Shown here: one piece after another, positions 1 to 9,509 of the stretch | Position numbering within the stretch: the first letter of the stretch is position 1 | How the letters are laid out: every line of letters starts with the position of its first letter | DNA from: Neobacillus niacini | GTDB lineage: Bacteria; Bacillota; Bacilli; Bacillales; Cytobacillaceae | Direction: 5' to 3' | DNA length: 64,000 bases | Assembly: GCF_030817595.1 (NCBI RefSeq) | Contig: NZ_JAUSZN010000001.1 | Span: 4,256,001-4,320,000 of the forward strand | Program-made: the position numbers and the translations under genes | The notes under the pieces: model-generated | Seen by the model: only the letters and a program-made list of their open reading frames with translations | Told to the model about the DNA's origin: nothing | The model's database searches: none

Positions 1-86
1 TTTGCTAAGTATTCAATCGCCTTCGCTAAATAATCATACCTGTTTCCGATATTAGATCCTAGGGCAATAAATGCTGTATTTTCCAT
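1..86 (-). CDS. folK: HPPK, 2-amino-4-hydroxy-6-hydroxymethyldihydropteridine pyrophosphokinase (partial)
   Basis: Only the first 28 codons are inside the window; the gene runs off the left edge. The N-terminus reads MENTAFIALGSNIGNR, the first beta strand and ALGSNIG signature of HPPK, which transfers pyrophosphate from ATP to the pterin alcohol just before dihydropteroate synthesis. The ATG at 84-86 is preceded by a GAGGGGAAG ribosome binding site that overlaps the folB stop region, so it is the third gene of a folP-folB-folK operon. The call rests on the motif and the position after folB. Confidence 0.85.
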   Translation of the reverse strand, partial: MENTAFIALGSNIGNRYDYLAKAIEYLA

Positions 87-88
87 AT

Positions 89-448
89 TTATCTTCCCCT
101 CGTAATTTCTACTGCGACGGATTGATAGTGCCCAGGAATTGGCGGATCTGGTTTGATTACCTTTATTGTTACTTCAGAAACAAGAGTAAATTGCCCCAAA
201 ACAGTCTCTGCAATTTTTTCAGCAACAGCTTCAACAAGCTTATAAGGTTTTCCTTCCACAACTTCTTTACATACCTGAAATAATTCACCATAGTTTACCG
301 AATACTCCAGTTCATCCGTTTGACCAGCTTTTTTTAAATCGACAAGCACCATTAAATCTACGACAAAACGTTGTCCAAGTTTCGTTTCCTCAGGAAAAAC
401 ACCATGATACCCATAGAATTCCATTTGATTAACGAATATCTTATCCAT
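89..448 (-). CDS. folB: Dihydroneopterin aldolase
   Basis: 119 residues starting MDKIFVNQMEFYGYHGVF, typical of bacterial FolB, which cleaves dihydroneopterin to 6-hydroxymethyl-dihydropterin and glycolaldehyde in folate synthesis. The FYGYHG segment and the C-terminal VKVIKPDPPIPG-like stretch are family hallmarks. An in-frame GTG three codons upstream (455-457) is possible, but the ATG at 446-448 matches homologues from memory and has an AAGGGTG Shine-Dalgarno about seven bases away. The start overlaps the folP stop by eight bases, indicating translational coupling. Confidence 0.93.
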   Translation of the reverse strand: MDKIFVNQMEFYGYHGVFPEETKLGQRFVVDLMVLVDLKKAGQTDELEYSVNYGELFQVCKEVVEGKPYKLVEAVAEKIAETVLGQFTLVSEVTIKVIKPDPPIPGHYQSVAVEITRGR

Positions 449-1286
449 GGCTGACACCCTTCCCCATTAGAATATCCATCATTTTTGCCATTCTGCTCAT
501 TTCTTTAACATCGTGTATACGAATAATTTGGCAACCCTTTTGGACACCATAACATACCGTGGCACCTGTCCCTTCCATTCTTTCCTCTACCGGAAGATTT
601 AAGGCTTGTCCAATCATTGATTTTTTCGAGGTTCCTAAAAGGACAGGGTAGCCGAGTGCAGTCAATGTATCTAAGTTCTGCATCATCAAAATGTTCTCAT
701 TCAAGTCTTTAGCAAAACCAATACCTGGGTCCAGAATAATCTGCTCGTCTCGAACACCCGCTTGCTTTACAATGTTAATACTCTCGTAAAGATCATTTAA
801 CACGTCCCTTATAAAAAAGGAGTAGTTTCGATCATGTCGATTATGCATTAGGATAATAGGAACATTATATTCTGCCGCAACAGCTGCCATTTTGTCATCT
901 GCCTTAGCTCCCCAAATATCATTTATAATATGAGCACCAGCTTCTATCGCACGTTGTGCAACCTTTGCTTTATATGTATCAATAGATATAGGAACACTTA
1001 CATGCTTGGATATAGCTTCTATAACTGGAACAACACGCTCAATTTCTTCGTCTGCAGAAATTACTGTATATCCCGGACGGGTGGACTCACCACCAATATC
1101 AATGATATCAGCTCCATTTTCAACCATTTCTTGGGCATGCTTAATGGCATGTTCCATATTATTGTATTTTCCCCCATCTGAGAAAGAATCTGGGGTAGCA
1201 TTTAAAATACCCATAATATAGGTTTTCTTGCTAAAATCTAACTGATATGGTCCGCATTTAATACTGTAGTTCCCAGTTGTATGCAC
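441..1286 (-). CDS. folP: Dihydropteroate synthase
   Basis: 281 residues. Joins p-aminobenzoate to the pterin pyrophosphate; it is the sulfonamide target. MGILNATPDSFSDGG is the DHPS signature 1 and DIGGESTRPG signature 2; the TIM-barrel motifs IDTYKA, LDPGIGFAK and GTSKKS follow in order. Upstream in-frame ATGs exist, but the GTG at 1284-1286 has a strong GGGAGG ribosome binding site eight bases away and gives the usual family length (about 285). In B. subtilis pabB-pabA-pabC precede this gene; here cysK and its terminator are the immediate upstream neighbours. Confidence 0.93.
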   Translation of the reverse strand: MHTTGNYSIKCGPYQLDFSKKTYIMGILNATPDSFSDGGKYNNMEHAIKHAQEMVENGADIIDIGGESTRPGYTVISADEEIERVVPVIEAISKHVSVPISIDTYKAKVAQRAIEAGAHIINDIWGAKADDKMAAVAAEYNVPIILMHNRHDRNYSFFIRDVLNDLYESINIVKQAGVRDEQIILDPGIGFAKDLNENILMMQNLDTLTALGYPVLLGTSKKSMIGQALNLPVEERMEGTGATVCYGVQKGCQIIRIHDVKEMSRMAKMMDILMGKGVSHG

Positions 1287-1312
1287 TCTAAATACCTCCC
1301 GCTTATTTTTCA

Positions 1313-1343
1313 CTCCTTCTATCATACAAGAAGAATGTTTTTC
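1313..1343 (-). promoter_or_regulatory. Candidate sigma-A promoter for the fol operon
   Basis: On the minus strand, just after the T-run of the cysK terminator, TTGCTT and TATGAT are separated by 18 bases. It would give folP-folB-folK their own promoter, which is needed if the cysK terminator works. The -35 is weak, so this is tentative. Confidence 0.35.
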
Positions 1344-1383
1344 AAAGCAAAAAAAAAAGAGGCTTAGCACTATGCAAACCTCT
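1340..1383 (-). terminator. Intrinsic terminator after cysK
   Basis: On the minus strand GAGGTTTG pairs with TAAGCCTC (two G-U pairs) around an 8-base loop, followed by ten T residues. It lies between cysK and folP. Confidence 0.7.
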
Positions 1384-1394
1384 CCTAGTATTAA

Positions 1395-2321
1395 TTAGCC
1401 TTCATATTGGTATAGAGGTGTACTTAAATAACGTTCTCCATTATCAGGAATAATTGCAAGTACCTTTTTACCTTTTCCAAGTTTCTTCGCAACTTCTAAT
1501 GCGGCATGGATAGCTGCACCTGAGGAAATTCCACCTAGGATTCCTTCTTCTTTTGCTGCACGGCGTGAAGCTGCAAATGCCTCTTCCGCTTGAACCTGAA
1601 TTACTTCATCATATACTTCTGTATTTAAAACTGCCGGAACAAATCCTGCTCCAATTCCTTGGATCTTGTGTGGACCTGGGTTACCGCCAGATAATACTGG
1701 AGAATCAGTAGGCTCTACCGCAAAAATTTTAACATTTGGGAACTTCTCACGAAGAACTTCACCAGCACCTGTGATTGTTCCACCAGTACCGATACCAGAA
1801 ACAAACGCATCAAGTTGATCCATTTGTTCTACAATTTCCTTGCCAGTCGTTCTACGGTGTACTTCAGGATTTGCTTCATTTTCAAATTGCTGTGGCACGA
1901 AGTAGCCATTCTCAGCAGCTAGGGCATTCGCTTTCGCAATTGCACCTTTCATTCCTTCAGGTCCTGGAGTAAGTACCAGTTCCGCTCCGTATGCACGGAG
2001 TAAGTTTCTTCTTTCCAAGCTCATCGTTTCAGGCATAACAAAAATGGCCTTGTATCCTTTTGCTGCTGCAACCATCGCTAAACCGATACCTGTATTTCCA
2101 CTTGTAGGCTCAATAATCGTATCGACACCAGGCTTAATTAAGCCTTTCTCTTCCGCTGCTTCAATCATTGCCAAAGCAATACGGTCTTTTACACTACTGC
2201 CTGGATTAAAGTATTCTAACTTCAAATAAACCTCTGCGCTGTTTTCATCTACTAATCTGTTTAATTTTACAATAGGAGTTTGACCAACTAATTCTGCAAC
2301 TGAATTTGCTACACGTACCAT
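1395..2321 (-). CDS. cysK: Cysteine synthase (O-acetylserine thiol-lyase)
   Basis: 308 residues, fold-type II PLP enzyme that makes cysteine from O-acetylserine and sulfide. PLP lysine K45 lies in NPGSSVKDR, the substrate-binding loop is TSGNTG (73-78), and the C-terminal GISSGAA loop is present. Length matches the family. The ATG has a GAAAGAGGTG ribosome binding site. The gene is monocistronic, between its own promoter and terminator, and a CymR-like sequence lies upstream. Confidence 0.95.
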   Translation of the reverse strand: MVRVANSVAELVGQTPIVKLNRLVDENSAEVYLKLEYFNPGSSVKDRIALAMIEAAEEKGLIKPGVDTIIEPTSGNTGIGLAMVAAAKGYKAIFVMPETMSLERRNLLRAYGAELVLTPGPEGMKGAIAKANALAAENGYFVPQQFENEANPEVHRRTTGKEIVEQMDQLDAFVSGIGTGGTITGAGEVLREKFPNVKIFAVEPTDSPVLSGGNPGPHKIQGIGAGFVPAVLNTEVYDEVIQVQAEEAFAASRRAAKEEGILGGISSGAAIHAALEVAKKLGKGKKVLAIIPDNGERYLSTPLYQYEG

Positions 2322-2353
2322 TAGAGCACCTCTTTCTTAATTCCGAGTAATTT

Positions 2354-2397
2354 TATTGGTATTATAATAAATTTATCAGCTTTCTACTAGTTTTGTC
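2354..2397 (-). promoter_or_regulatory. Candidate sigma-A promoter of cysK
   Basis: Minus strand TTGACA followed 18 bases later by TAAATT, about 35 bases before the cysK ribosome binding site. The -35 is consensus and the -10 is weak. Confidence 0.5.
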
Positions 2398-2414
2398 AAC
2401 CATTTTGTAGTACA

Positions 2415-2440
2415 AAATTCCCAAATATATCAATTTTTTA
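2415..2440 (-). promoter_or_regulatory. Possible CymR box upstream of cysK
   Basis: Upstream of the -35, the minus strand carries TAAAAAA...TTTGGGAATTT. This resembles the CymR operator as remembered (TAAW at one end, ATNGGAATTA at the other, about 26 bases), with a few mismatches. CymR represses cysK in B. subtilis when sulfur is plentiful. Resemblance only. Confidence 0.35.
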
Positions 2441-2452
2441 TTCTGAACCTGT

Positions 2453-2482
2453 AATAAAAACACAGAAAATAATTCTGTGCTT
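2453..2482 (-). terminator. Intrinsic terminator after the PrsA-like gene
   Basis: Minus strand CACAGAA and TTCTGTG form a perfect 7-bp stem with a short A/T loop, followed by TTTTTATT. It starts a few bases past the stop codon. Confidence 0.75.
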
Positions 2483-2485
2483 CTC

Positions 2486-3382
2486 TTAGTTTGCTGACGT
2501 TTTCCCGTAAAACCATTCTACCTTCGCTTCTTCCCAAAAGGTTGTCGCAGACGCTGACGTTTTCATTTGTTCAAGTGCAATTTCTCGGCGAATTTGTTGT
2601 TTAACATCATCATAGTTATACTTTTTACCTTTCAATTTTTCTTCAAGCTTAACAATAGCAAAACCCTGTTCCACTTGGATAGGATCACTCCATGCCACTT
2701 CTTTTAACTTCTTTGCCGCTTGTAAATATTCAGAAGGATAGCGTTCTTCCCCTTCAATGAGAAAACCTATATCTCCGCCCACATTTGCAGAAAATTCTTC
2801 AATGGAACGTTCCATCGCCAATGCCGAGAAACTGGAACCTTGTTCTAGTTCCTTGATGGCATTTTCTGCTTCATCGCTTGATTTCACAATAATATGTGAC
2901 ACATGGTAAGCGTCAGGAATGGAAAAGAGTTCTTTATTTTTCTCGAAATAGGCTTGCATCTCTTTTTTGGAGACTTTTACATCTCTTGTAAGAATTTCTT
3001 CTTGCAAGAGACTGTTTCGAATATGCTCTTTCCATTTCTTCTCGGATGTTTTTTTATTCTCACTTGGTGAGCTATATGTAGTTTGAAGGATTCTATATTC
3101 GCGTTCCACATCTTTTTCGGAAACCTTAATGTGATATTTATCTGCCATTTCCTTTATGACTTTTTGGTCAATCATATCCTTAAGAACATCTTTCCCGTAT
3201 CTTGCCTCTAATTCATTTAGCCATTGTTGCCTTGTAATGTCACTTTTCCCCACTGATGCGACGACTTCTTCACTGAAAGCAGTCCCGCTTACCTCTTTCA
3301 CTTTTGCTAGGAAAAAGATAAGCGTTAGACAGTTCAACAGAATAAGCCCTGCAATCACAATCCATAGCTGCTTTCGCCTCAC
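2486..3382 (-). CDS. Membrane-anchored PrsA/parvulin-type peptidyl-prolyl isomerase (YacD-like)
   Basis: 298 residues. An N-terminal hydrophobic segment (about 7-27) after MRRKQ acts as a signal anchor; it lacks a good lipobox, unlike classical PrsA. A SurA-like helical region is followed by a parvulin rotamase domain around 155-260 with the YHVSHIIVKS and GGDIGFL motifs. It probably assists folding of exported proteins outside the membrane. The start is GTG with GGAGG five bases upstream. It sits between hslO and cysK, as yacD does in B. subtilis. Client proteins are unknown. Confidence 0.82.
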   Translation of the reverse strand: MRRKQLWIVIAGLILLNCLTLIFFLAKVKEVSGTAFSEEVVASVGKSDITRQQWLNELEARYGKDVLKDMIDQKVIKEMADKYHIKVSEKDVEREYRILQTTYSSPSENKKTSEKKWKEHIRNSLLQEEILTRDVKVSKKEMQAYFEKNKELFSIPDAYHVSHIIVKSSDEAENAIKELEQGSSFSALAMERSIEEFSANVGGDIGFLIEGEERYPSEYLQAAKKLKEVAWSDPIQVEQGFAIVKLEEKLKGKKYNYDDVKQQIRREIALEQMKTSASATTFWEEAKVEWFYGKTSAN

Positions 3383-3403
3383 CTACTCCTCCCCCCGAAC
3401 TGC

Positions 3404-4282
3404 TTATTTTGCCTGACTCTTTAATTCCTCTAGCTCTTCCCTAGTGAATAGATACTTTTCATTACAAAAATGGCAGTGTGCTTCAGCCTGTCCGTCTTCT
3501 GTAATCATATCGTCTATTTCGCCTTGCCCCAAACCAACAATCGCATCTGCAAAACGATTCTTTGAGCAGACACACTTAAATTGAACTGGCATTGTCTCTA
3601 AGACATTTACCTGATCCTTCCCAAAGAGCTCCTGCAAGATTTCTTCTGGCATAAGGCCTTGCTTTACTAAAGTTGAAATAGGTGAAATTGTTTTTAAACG
3701 TTCCTCTACCGTAGTGATCGTCTCATCCTTAATTCCAGGCATCAGTTGAAAAATAAATCCTCCTGCGGCAAGAATGGTATCATCAGGATTTACCAAGACA
3801 CCTACTCCAACTGAGGAAGGCACCTGTTCTGAAGTAGCAAAGTAATAAGTGAAGTCCTCACCTAATTCACCAGACACAATTGGTACTAGACCCGAAAAGA
3901 AGTCACGAAGACCGGTATCTTTAACCACAGACAGAGTACCCTCAGTGCCAACTGCGCGGCGTACATCTAACTTCCCATGCTCATTCGCCTCAAAGTCAAC
4001 TTGGGGATTTGATACATACCCACGAACATCGCCCTTGGCATTGCTATCTACTAGGATGACGCCAATTGGGCCGCCCCCATCAATTTTAATTGTTAATTTG
4101 TCCTCACCCTTCAACATTGCCCCCATCATTACACCAGCTGTCAGGGAACGCCCTAAAGCTGCAGAAGCAGTGCGCCATGTTTGATGGCGACGCTGTGCCT
4201 CCGAAACCACCTCGGTAGTACGTACTGCATACGCTCTAATTTGACCATCATAGGCCAAAGCTTTTACTAAGTAATCACTCAT
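3404..4282 (-). CDS. hslO: Redox-regulated chaperone Hsp33
   Basis: 292 residues. Hsp33 is a cytoplasmic holdase activated by oxidation. The zinc centre that senses oxidants is complete: C237 and C239 (CVC) and C270 and C273 (CHFC). The N-terminal substrate-binding domain contains GGGPIGVI and the GYVSNP stretch. The ATG has a GAAAGGAG ribosome binding site. It lies 21 bases upstream of the PrsA-like gene, so two folding helpers share an operon. A GC-rich interspersed repeat separates it from coaX. Confidence 0.95.
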   Translation of the reverse strand: MSDYLVKALAYDGQIRAYAVRTTEVVSEAQRRHQTWRTASAALGRSLTAGVMMGAMLKGEDKLTIKIDGGGPIGVILVDSNAKGDVRGYVSNPQVDFEANEHGKLDVRRAVGTEGTLSVVKDTGLRDFFSGLVPIVSGELGEDFTYYFATSEQVPSSVGVGVLVNPDDTILAAGGFIFQLMPGIKDETITTVEERLKTISPISTLVKQGLMPEEILQELFGKDQVNVLETMPVQFKCVCSKNRFADAIVGLGQGEIDDMITEDGQAEAHCHFCNEKYLFTREELEELKSQAK

Positions 4283-4313
4283 TATGTAACTCCTTTCTAG
4301 TTGCTACTTCTTA

Positions 4314-4425
4314 TTGTCTAGCTTCGGGCACCATCGGCTCGGGGTCATAAGCCAATCCGTCAAGAAGGTAAAAACCAACCTTCTAGCCGGCTCGTCTTAT
4401 GCCTGTCGCCGATGAACCGGCGCCC
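4314..4425. repeat. GC-rich interspersed repeat, family B copy 1
   Basis: About 112 bases starting TTGTCTAGCT, with GGTCATAAGCC near the left, an inner hairpin (AGAAGGT ... ACCTTCT), then GGCTCGTCTTATGCCTGTCG. It shares these blocks in order with copies at 14113-14235 and 25305-25597. Its right end supplies the TAG stop codon of coaX. No coding capacity. Confidence 0.75.
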
Positions 4426-5207
4426 TACGCATTTCTTATATTCTCCATATTTCTCTTATAGATTAGCTGTAAACCCTTTAAAGTTAAAAATGGATCAACA
4501 ATATCAATAATCTTTGATTCTTGGGCAATTAGAGAGGATAATCCGCCCGTCGCAATGACTGTAGGCTTTTGGTCACTCTGGTCAATCATCCTTTTAACGA
4601 TCCCCTCAACTTGACCTACATACCCGTAGACAATTCCTGCCTGCATGGCCGCAACTGTATTTTTACCAATTACACCCTCAGGACGAGCAATCTCAATTCT
4701 AGGAAGCTTTGCCGCCTTGGAATACAGCGCTTCTGTTGAAATACCAATCCCAGGTGCAATCGCACCACCCATATATTGACGCTGTTCATTGACATAGCAA
4801 TAAGTGGTCGCAGTACCAAAATCGACAATAATCAAAGGACTGCCATATTCATGTATGGCTGCAACTGCATTAACAATCCGATCAGCGCCTACTTCTCTAG
4901 GGTTTTCATACTTAATATTTAGCCCCGTTTTTATCCCTGGTCCAACTACCAATGGAGTAAGGTTAAAGTATTTTTTACACATTCTTTCTAAAGCAAACAT
5001 GATCGGTGGAACAACAGATGAAATAATAATTCCATCAATTTGCGAAAATGAGAGGCCTGAAGCATCAAAAAGGGATTTAATTATCATTCCGAACTCATCC
5101 TCTGTTCGGTTTCTGTTCGTTTCTACACGCCAGTGATATTTAAGTTCTTCCCCTTTATAAACACCTAAAACAGTATTGGTATTCCCTACATCGAATACAA
5201 AGATCAA
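4425..5207 (-). CDS. coaX: Type III pantothenate kinase
   Basis: 260 residues. Phosphorylates pantothenate as the first step of coenzyme A synthesis. The acetate-kinase-fold motifs are clear: FDVGNTNT (phosphate 1), [22 protein letters not shown] and VIATGGL. TTG at 5205-5207 is preferred because it yields the usual [11 protein letters not shown] start; an in-frame GTG at 5214-5216 would add three residues. The stop codon lies in the end of a GC-rich repeat, so the last few residues may differ from homologues. Confidence 0.93.
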   Translation of the reverse strand: MIFVFDVGNTNTVLGVYKGEELKYHWRVETNRNRTEDEFGMIIKSLFDASGLSFSQIDGIIISSVVPPIMFALERMCKKYFNLTPLVVGPGIKTGLNIKYENPREVGADRIVNAVAAIHEYGSPLIIVDFGTATTYCYVNEQRQYMGGAIAPGIGISTEALYSKAAKLPRIEIARPEGVIGKNTVAAMQAGIVYGYVGQVEGIVKRMIDQSDQKPTVIATGGLSSLIAQESKIIDIVDPFLTLKGLQLIYKRNMENIRNA

Positions 5208-5252
5208 AAGAATCACTCACTTTTCTGAATTAACTTGTGTCATACTGCAAAC

Positions 5253-5281
5253 ATCATATCATAATTACTTTTTATCGTGAA
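5253..5281 (-). promoter_or_regulatory. Candidate sigma-A promoter of coaX-hslO-yacD
   Basis: Minus strand TTCACG, 17 bases, TATGAT, with a TGA just before the -10 (extended -10). It follows directly on the ftsH terminator. Confidence 0.45.
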
Positions 5282-5311
5282 AAAAAAGAGTGCTTTTTTG
5301 TAAGCACTCTC
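5279..5311 (-). terminator. Intrinsic terminator after ftsH
   Basis: Minus strand AGAGTGCTT and AAGCACTCT form a 9-bp stem with a 6-base loop, followed by eight T residues. Confidence 0.9.
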
Positions 5312-5320
5312 TTTAAAAAA

Positions 5321-7267
5321 TTACTTGTCTTCTGATTCAGAATTCTGGCTGGAAGGATCTTCATCCTTCTTTTTATTAATAGTTACTTTGACATCATCTG
5401 ACTTTTTAGGATCAGCTTGAAAGCCTTCTAACTCTGAAGCAGATTCAGGCATACGCCCATTTTTAATTAAGTATTCAATTTGTTCTGCGTTCAATGTTTC
5501 AACTTCAAGAAGCGTCTTCGCAATCAAATCCAGTTTATCTCGATTCTCAGTAAGAATGGTTTTAGCTCTTTCATAACATTCTTTAAGAATGCGTTGAATC
5601 TCAAGGTCAATTTCAAAGGCAATGGCATCAGAATAGTTTTGCTCATTATGAATGTCACGTCCTAAGAATACCTGACCGCCTGAAGCTTGACCGAACTGTC
5701 CAACTCCCAGCTTGTCACTCATACCAAATTCAGTAACCATTTTACGAGCAATTCCAGTTGCACGTTGGAAGTCGTTGTGAGCTCCAGTACTTACCTCACC
5801 AAAGACAATCTCTTCTGCAACACGTCCGCCCAATAAACCAACAATTTTATCAAGTAATTCTGGTTTCGTCATAAAGTAGCGGTCTTCCCTTGGAAGCATC
5901 ACGGCATAACCACCTGCTTGACCACGAGGGACAATTGTAACCTTATGAACCATGTCGGCTTCATTTAGGATTAATCCTATTACTGTATGCCCGCTTTCAT
6001 GGAAAGCAACAATATTGCGTTCTTTCTTTGAGATAACACGAGTCTTTTTAGCAGGACCAGCAATTACCCTGTCTGTTGCTTCATCAATATCTTCCATGTC
6101 GACCTTTTTCTTATTCTGACGTGCTGCCACTAAGGCCGCCTCATTTAATAAGTTTTCTAAGTCAGCACCTGAAAAACCAGGTGTTCTCATAGCGATATTT
6201 TTTAAGTTTACAGATTCATCTAACGGTTTGTTCTTTGCATGTACTTTTAAGACTGCTTCACGACCATTTACATCAGGACGGTCAACAGTGATTTGACGGT
6301 CAAAACGTCCAGGACGTAATAATGCAGGGTCAAGGATATCTGGACGGTTTGTTGCGGCAATAATAATAATTCCTTCATTAGCGCCAAATCCATCCATTTC
6401 AACTAATAATTGATTCAAGGTTTGCTCTCGTTCATCGTGACCGCCGCCTAAACCAGCACCACGTTGACGACCTACTGCGTCAATTTCGTCGATAAAAATG
6501 ATACATGGAGCATTTTTCTTAGCATTTTCAAACAAATCACGTACACGGGATGCACCGACCCCAACAAACATTTCGACGAAATCAGAACCACTAATTGAGA
6601 AGAAAGGAACGCCAGCTTCTCCGGCTACTGCACGTGCTAATAATGTTTTACCTGTTCCTGGAGGCCCTACAAGCAGGACTCCTTTTGGAATACGCGCACC
6701 AAGTTCAGCAAACTTCCTCGGATCTTTTAGGAATTCTACCACTTCGACTAATTCTTGTTTCTCTTCATCTGCACCTGCAACATCCTTAAATCGTGCTTTC
6801 TTCTTGTCGTCATTATAAAGCTTTGCTTTACTCTTACCGAAGTTCATTACACGGCTGCCGCCGCCTTGAGCTTGGTTTAATAAGAAGAAGAATAAGATAA
6901 AGATAATCACAAATGGAATTATGGAAGTAAAGAATGTCACCCAGCCGCTTGTTTCCTTAGCAGGCATTACTTCTACCTTTGAACCTGCTGCATCAATTCG
7001 CTCTAGAATTTTCTCACTATTCGGGACGTACGTTAAAAAGTTCTTACCGTCTTTTACCCCTTTTTCAAACTGCCCCCGAACTTCAAAGACACCACGTTCA
7101 GGCTGCATAGAAAATGAATCCACTTCATTTTTTTCTAAGCTGTCAACAAACTCATTGTAGGAAATGTTATCCGTAGGTTCGTTACTGCCATTAAAGAAAC
7201 TTACCACGCCAATAATGACTAAAAATATCAATAAATAAAAGATGGTATTACGGAAAATCCGATTCAT
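5321..7267 (-). CDS. ftsH: ATP-dependent zinc metalloprotease FtsH
   Basis: 648 residues. Membrane-bound AAA+ protease for quality control and regulatory proteolysis. Two N-terminal membrane segments (about 7-25 and 111-131) flank an extracytoplasmic domain; then Walker A GPPGTGKT, Walker [12 protein letters not shown], and zinc-site HESGH in the M41 domain. The acidic, lysine-rich C-terminus is normal for Bacillus. GGGAGGAGGTAAGAG precedes the ATG, a near-perfect ribosome binding site. It is the last gene of tilS-hpt-ftsH. Confidence 0.97.
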   Translation of the reverse strand: MNRIFRNTIFYLLIFLVIIGVVSFFNGSNEPTDNISYNEFVDSLEKNEVDSFSMQPERGVFEVRGQFEKGVKDGKNFLTYVPNSEKILERIDAAGSKVEVMPAKETSGWVTFFTSIIPFVIIFILFFFLLNQAQGGGSRVMNFGKSKAKLYNDDKKKARFKDVAGADEEKQELVEVVEFLKDPRKFAELGARIPKGVLLVGPPGTGKTLLARAVAGEAGVPFFSISGSDFVEMFVGVGASRVRDLFENAKKNAPCIIFIDEIDAVGRQRGAGLGGGHDEREQTLNQLLVEMDGFGANEGIIIIAATNRPDILDPALLRPGRFDRQITVDRPDVNGREAVLKVHAKNKPLDESVNLKNIAMRTPGFSGADLENLLNEAALVAARQNKKKVDMEDIDEATDRVIAGPAKKTRVISKKERNIVAFHESGHTVIGLILNEADMVHKVTIVPRGQAGGYAVMLPREDRYFMTKPELLDKIVGLLGGRVAEEIVFGEVSTGAHNDFQRATGIARKMVTEFGMSDKLGVGQFGQASGGQVFLGRDIHNEQNYSDAIAFEIDLEIQRILKECYERAKTILTENRDKLDLIAKTLLEVETLNAEQIEYLIKNGRMPESASELEGFQADPKKSDDVKVTINKKKDEDPSSQNSESEDK

Positions 7268-7400
7268 CTCTTACCTCCTCCCGCGATAAAAACTTTTTTA
7301 GATAGTATCATAGAAAATCATTCCAATTCTTAAATTACTGTTTTTAACTGGGTTACATATGTTGACAAATAATTCTTGCAATAGCCTTATTAGTTTACAC

Positions 7401-7946
7401 TTAAAGATTATCGCTATATACTTCCGGTTTTAAAACACCAATATATGGAAGGTTACGGTATTTTTCGATATAATCTAATCCGTACCCAACCACAAATTCA
7501 TCTGGGACAATAAAACCAACATAATCTGCTTTTATTGCGCTCTTCCTTCCTGTTGGTTTGTCAAGTAAAGTGACAATCTTAATGGATTTTGCTTTTCGGT
7601 AACGGAACAAATCAACAAGATAGCTTAGAGTTAAGCCACTATCAATTATATCCTCAATGATTAAGATGTCTCTTCCTTCAACTGAAGTATCTAAATCCTT
7701 TAGGATTTTCACTTCTCCTGAAGAAACCATCGCAGTACCATAACTTGAGACATCCATAAAATCCATTTCCAAATAGCAATCCACACGTTTAAGTAAATCA
7801 GCCATAAATGGCATTGCACCTTTTAAAACACCAATTGCGAGAGGGAAGCGATCTTGATACTCCTCTGATAATTGAGCCCCTAACTCCTTGATTTTCTCCT
7901 GAATCTGTTCTTCAGAAAATAAGACCTCTTTAATATCCTGTTTCAT
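7401..7946 (-). CDS. hpt: Hypoxanthine phosphoribosyltransferase
   Basis: 181 residues. Converts hypoxanthine or guanine plus PRPP to IMP or GMP. The PRPP-binding motif is [12 protein letters not shown], and the flexible-loop region VSSYGTAM is present. The reading frame stays open upstream into tilS, but ATG 7944-7946 with AGGAGG about ten bases away gives the family length and N-terminus [13 protein letters not shown]. It lies 25 bases after tilS, the standard Bacillus arrangement. Confidence 0.94.
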   Translation of the reverse strand: MKQDIKEVLFSEEQIQEKIKELGAQLSEEYQDRFPLAIGVLKGAMPFMADLLKRVDCYLEMDFMDVSSYGTAMVSSGEVKILKDLDTSVEGRDILIIEDIIDSGLTLSYLVDLFRYRKAKSIKIVTLLDKPTGRKSAIKADYVGFIVPDEFVVGYGLDYIEKYRNLPYIGVLKPEVYSDNL

Positions 7947-7971
7947 AATAATTGTGCCTCCTAGAAGATCA

Positions 7972-9360
7972 TTACTTATGATATGTGAGTAGTATATGCT
8001 GACTTGTTGAGTGATTAATGCCTTCAAAAGCTGATTTCTTAATTCCAGGAAGCCAAAGAATACAACCATCTTTGTCAGTAATTACAGGCCAAGAATCGCG
8101 ATCCTGGATAGGAATTTTACTATCAATAAATATATCTTTTAGCTTTTTTGAGCCTGACATTCCTTTTAGGTTCATGCGATCACCTATTTTTCTGGTTCGA
8201 ATCTGAATGGGCAGTTTAATCTTGTCAGCAGGAAATAATGCATAAAATCCATTTGTTTCAACGTTTTCCTTATCATCAATGACATCCATTTTTATACTAG
8301 CCCCGTTAGGTAATTCAATCTCGCCGGGGTCCATCATTTCGAGAAAATAGGTGTGAGATTCACTAACTTCAAATTGAAAAGAAAGTAGTGAATACGACCG
8401 AATAACCTTTAAACCGTTAGGGAAATCAAGTGTTCCAGATGGATGATGATGTCGAATTAAAGATAGAACATGATCAATATGTAAAGCGGAAAGTGACACT
8501 GGTATTACTTTGTATAGATAGCTTAATATTAGTTGAATACCTCTTCTTTGTAAAGAAATTGGCATTTCTAAAAAAGGAATTATGTCAATGGTAATTTCAT
8601 TCTTTTCTCTCTTTTTCATTACTTTATTCATTCTTAGGACAGTTAATTCCTGAAGAAGTATTTCATCATTCTGCAATTCTTCACTATACCGTTGAAAATG
8701 TTCATGAACATGTTGATTTTCCGCTTTTAAAAAGGGAAGAACTTCGTTTCGAAAACGATTCCTGCTATAAATACTTTTTTTATTACTAGGGTCAATTCTA
8801 GGCACCAAATTTTGTTTCTGACAATATTCCGTAAGCTCTGTCTTCGTTAAAGATAAAAAGGGACGAAAAATGTATCCATTACCGAATGGTCTCATAAACG
8901 GAATACCTGCTCTCGCAGCACCGGAACTGCCTCTTGTCAGACGCATCAATATGGTCTCAACCTGGTCATCTCCATGGTGACCTAGCGCTAGATAGTTGTA
9001 ACCATATTTATTCATTGTTTTTTCAAAAAACTCATATCTGGCATGTCTCGATGCCACTTGCGAGTTTTTCTTTGTTTTCTTAATAATCTCTGGAACATTT
9101 ATTCGTGCCATTTCAAATGGAATGCCCTTTTGTTCACAATAGTCTTTCACGAATAAAGCATCTTCCAGTGACTCTTGACCACGAAACATATGATCAACGT
9201 GTGCTACAACAATGGATAGATTTTTCTTTTCCTGCTGCGCCCACAAATAGTGAAGCAATGCTAGTGAATCCGGACCGCCCGATACACCTACCACCATTTT
9301 TTTATTTTCAATTTCGAATGAGTGGCGATTAAGCAGTGCTGCTACCTTTGCTTCTAACAT
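7972..9360 (-). CDS. tilS: tRNA(Ile)-lysidine synthase
   Basis: 462 residues. Modifies C34 of the CAU-anticodon tRNA(Ile) to lysidine so that it reads AUA codons. The PP-loop ATP-pyrophosphatase motif SGGPDS is at 27-32; the N-type ATPase domain is followed by a TilS substrate-binding region and a C-terminal domain with the KIGDRM stretch. The ATG has an AAGGAAG ribosome binding site. It heads the tilS-hpt-ftsH operon. Confidence 0.95.
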   Translation of the reverse strand: MLEAKVAALLNRHSFEIENKKMVVGVSGGPDSLALLHYLWAQQEKKNLSIVVAHVDHMFRGQESLEDALFVKDYCEQKGIPFEMARINVPEIIKKTKKNSQVASRHARYEFFEKTMNKYGYNYLALGHHGDDQVETILMRLTRGSSGAARAGIPFMRPFGNGYIFRPFLSLTKTELTEYCQKQNLVPRIDPSNKKSIYSRNRFRNEVLPFLKAENQHVHEHFQRYSEELQNDEILLQELTVLRMNKVMKKREKNEITIDIIPFLEMPISLQRRGIQLILSYLYKVIPVSLSALHIDHVLSLIRHHHPSGTLDFPNGLKVIRSYSLLSFQFEVSESHTYFLEMMDPGEIELPNGASIKMDVIDDKENVETNGFYALFPADKIKLPIQIRTRKIGDRMNLKGMSGSKKLKDIFIDSKIPIQDRDSWPVITDKDGCILWLPGIKKSAFEGINHSTSQHILLTYHK

Positions 9361-9392
9361 TCTGCATTCTTCCTTAATAAAGTTTCTATTTA

Positions 9393-9423
9393 TTTGAATA
9401 TACCTAGCTTACCACTTTTAAGA
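9393..9423 (-). promoter_or_regulatory. Candidate sigma-A promoter of tilS-hpt-ftsH
   Basis: Minus strand TTGTCT, 18 bases, TATATT, located between the yabT terminator and the tilS start. Reasonable hexamers, no other support. Confidence 0.4.
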
Positions 9424-9432
9424 CAAAAGTAT

Positions 9433-9464
9433 CAAAAACAAAGACCTATTTGATTAGGTCTTTT
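9433..9464 (-). terminator. Intrinsic terminator after yabT
   Basis: AAAGACCTA pairs with TAGGTCTTT around ATCAAA, followed on the minus strand by GTTTTT. The plus-strand side also has a T-run but no convergent gene. Confidence 0.75.
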
Positions 9465-9509
9465 TTTACTTCCCTTTTATACGTTATGAATGACCATTAG
9501 TTTCAAAAA

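Noticed and set aside
7268..7400. Strong promoter for ftsH alone
   Set aside because: A TGATACTAT extended -10 exists, but no acceptable -35 lies 16-18 bases upstream, so I left it out.
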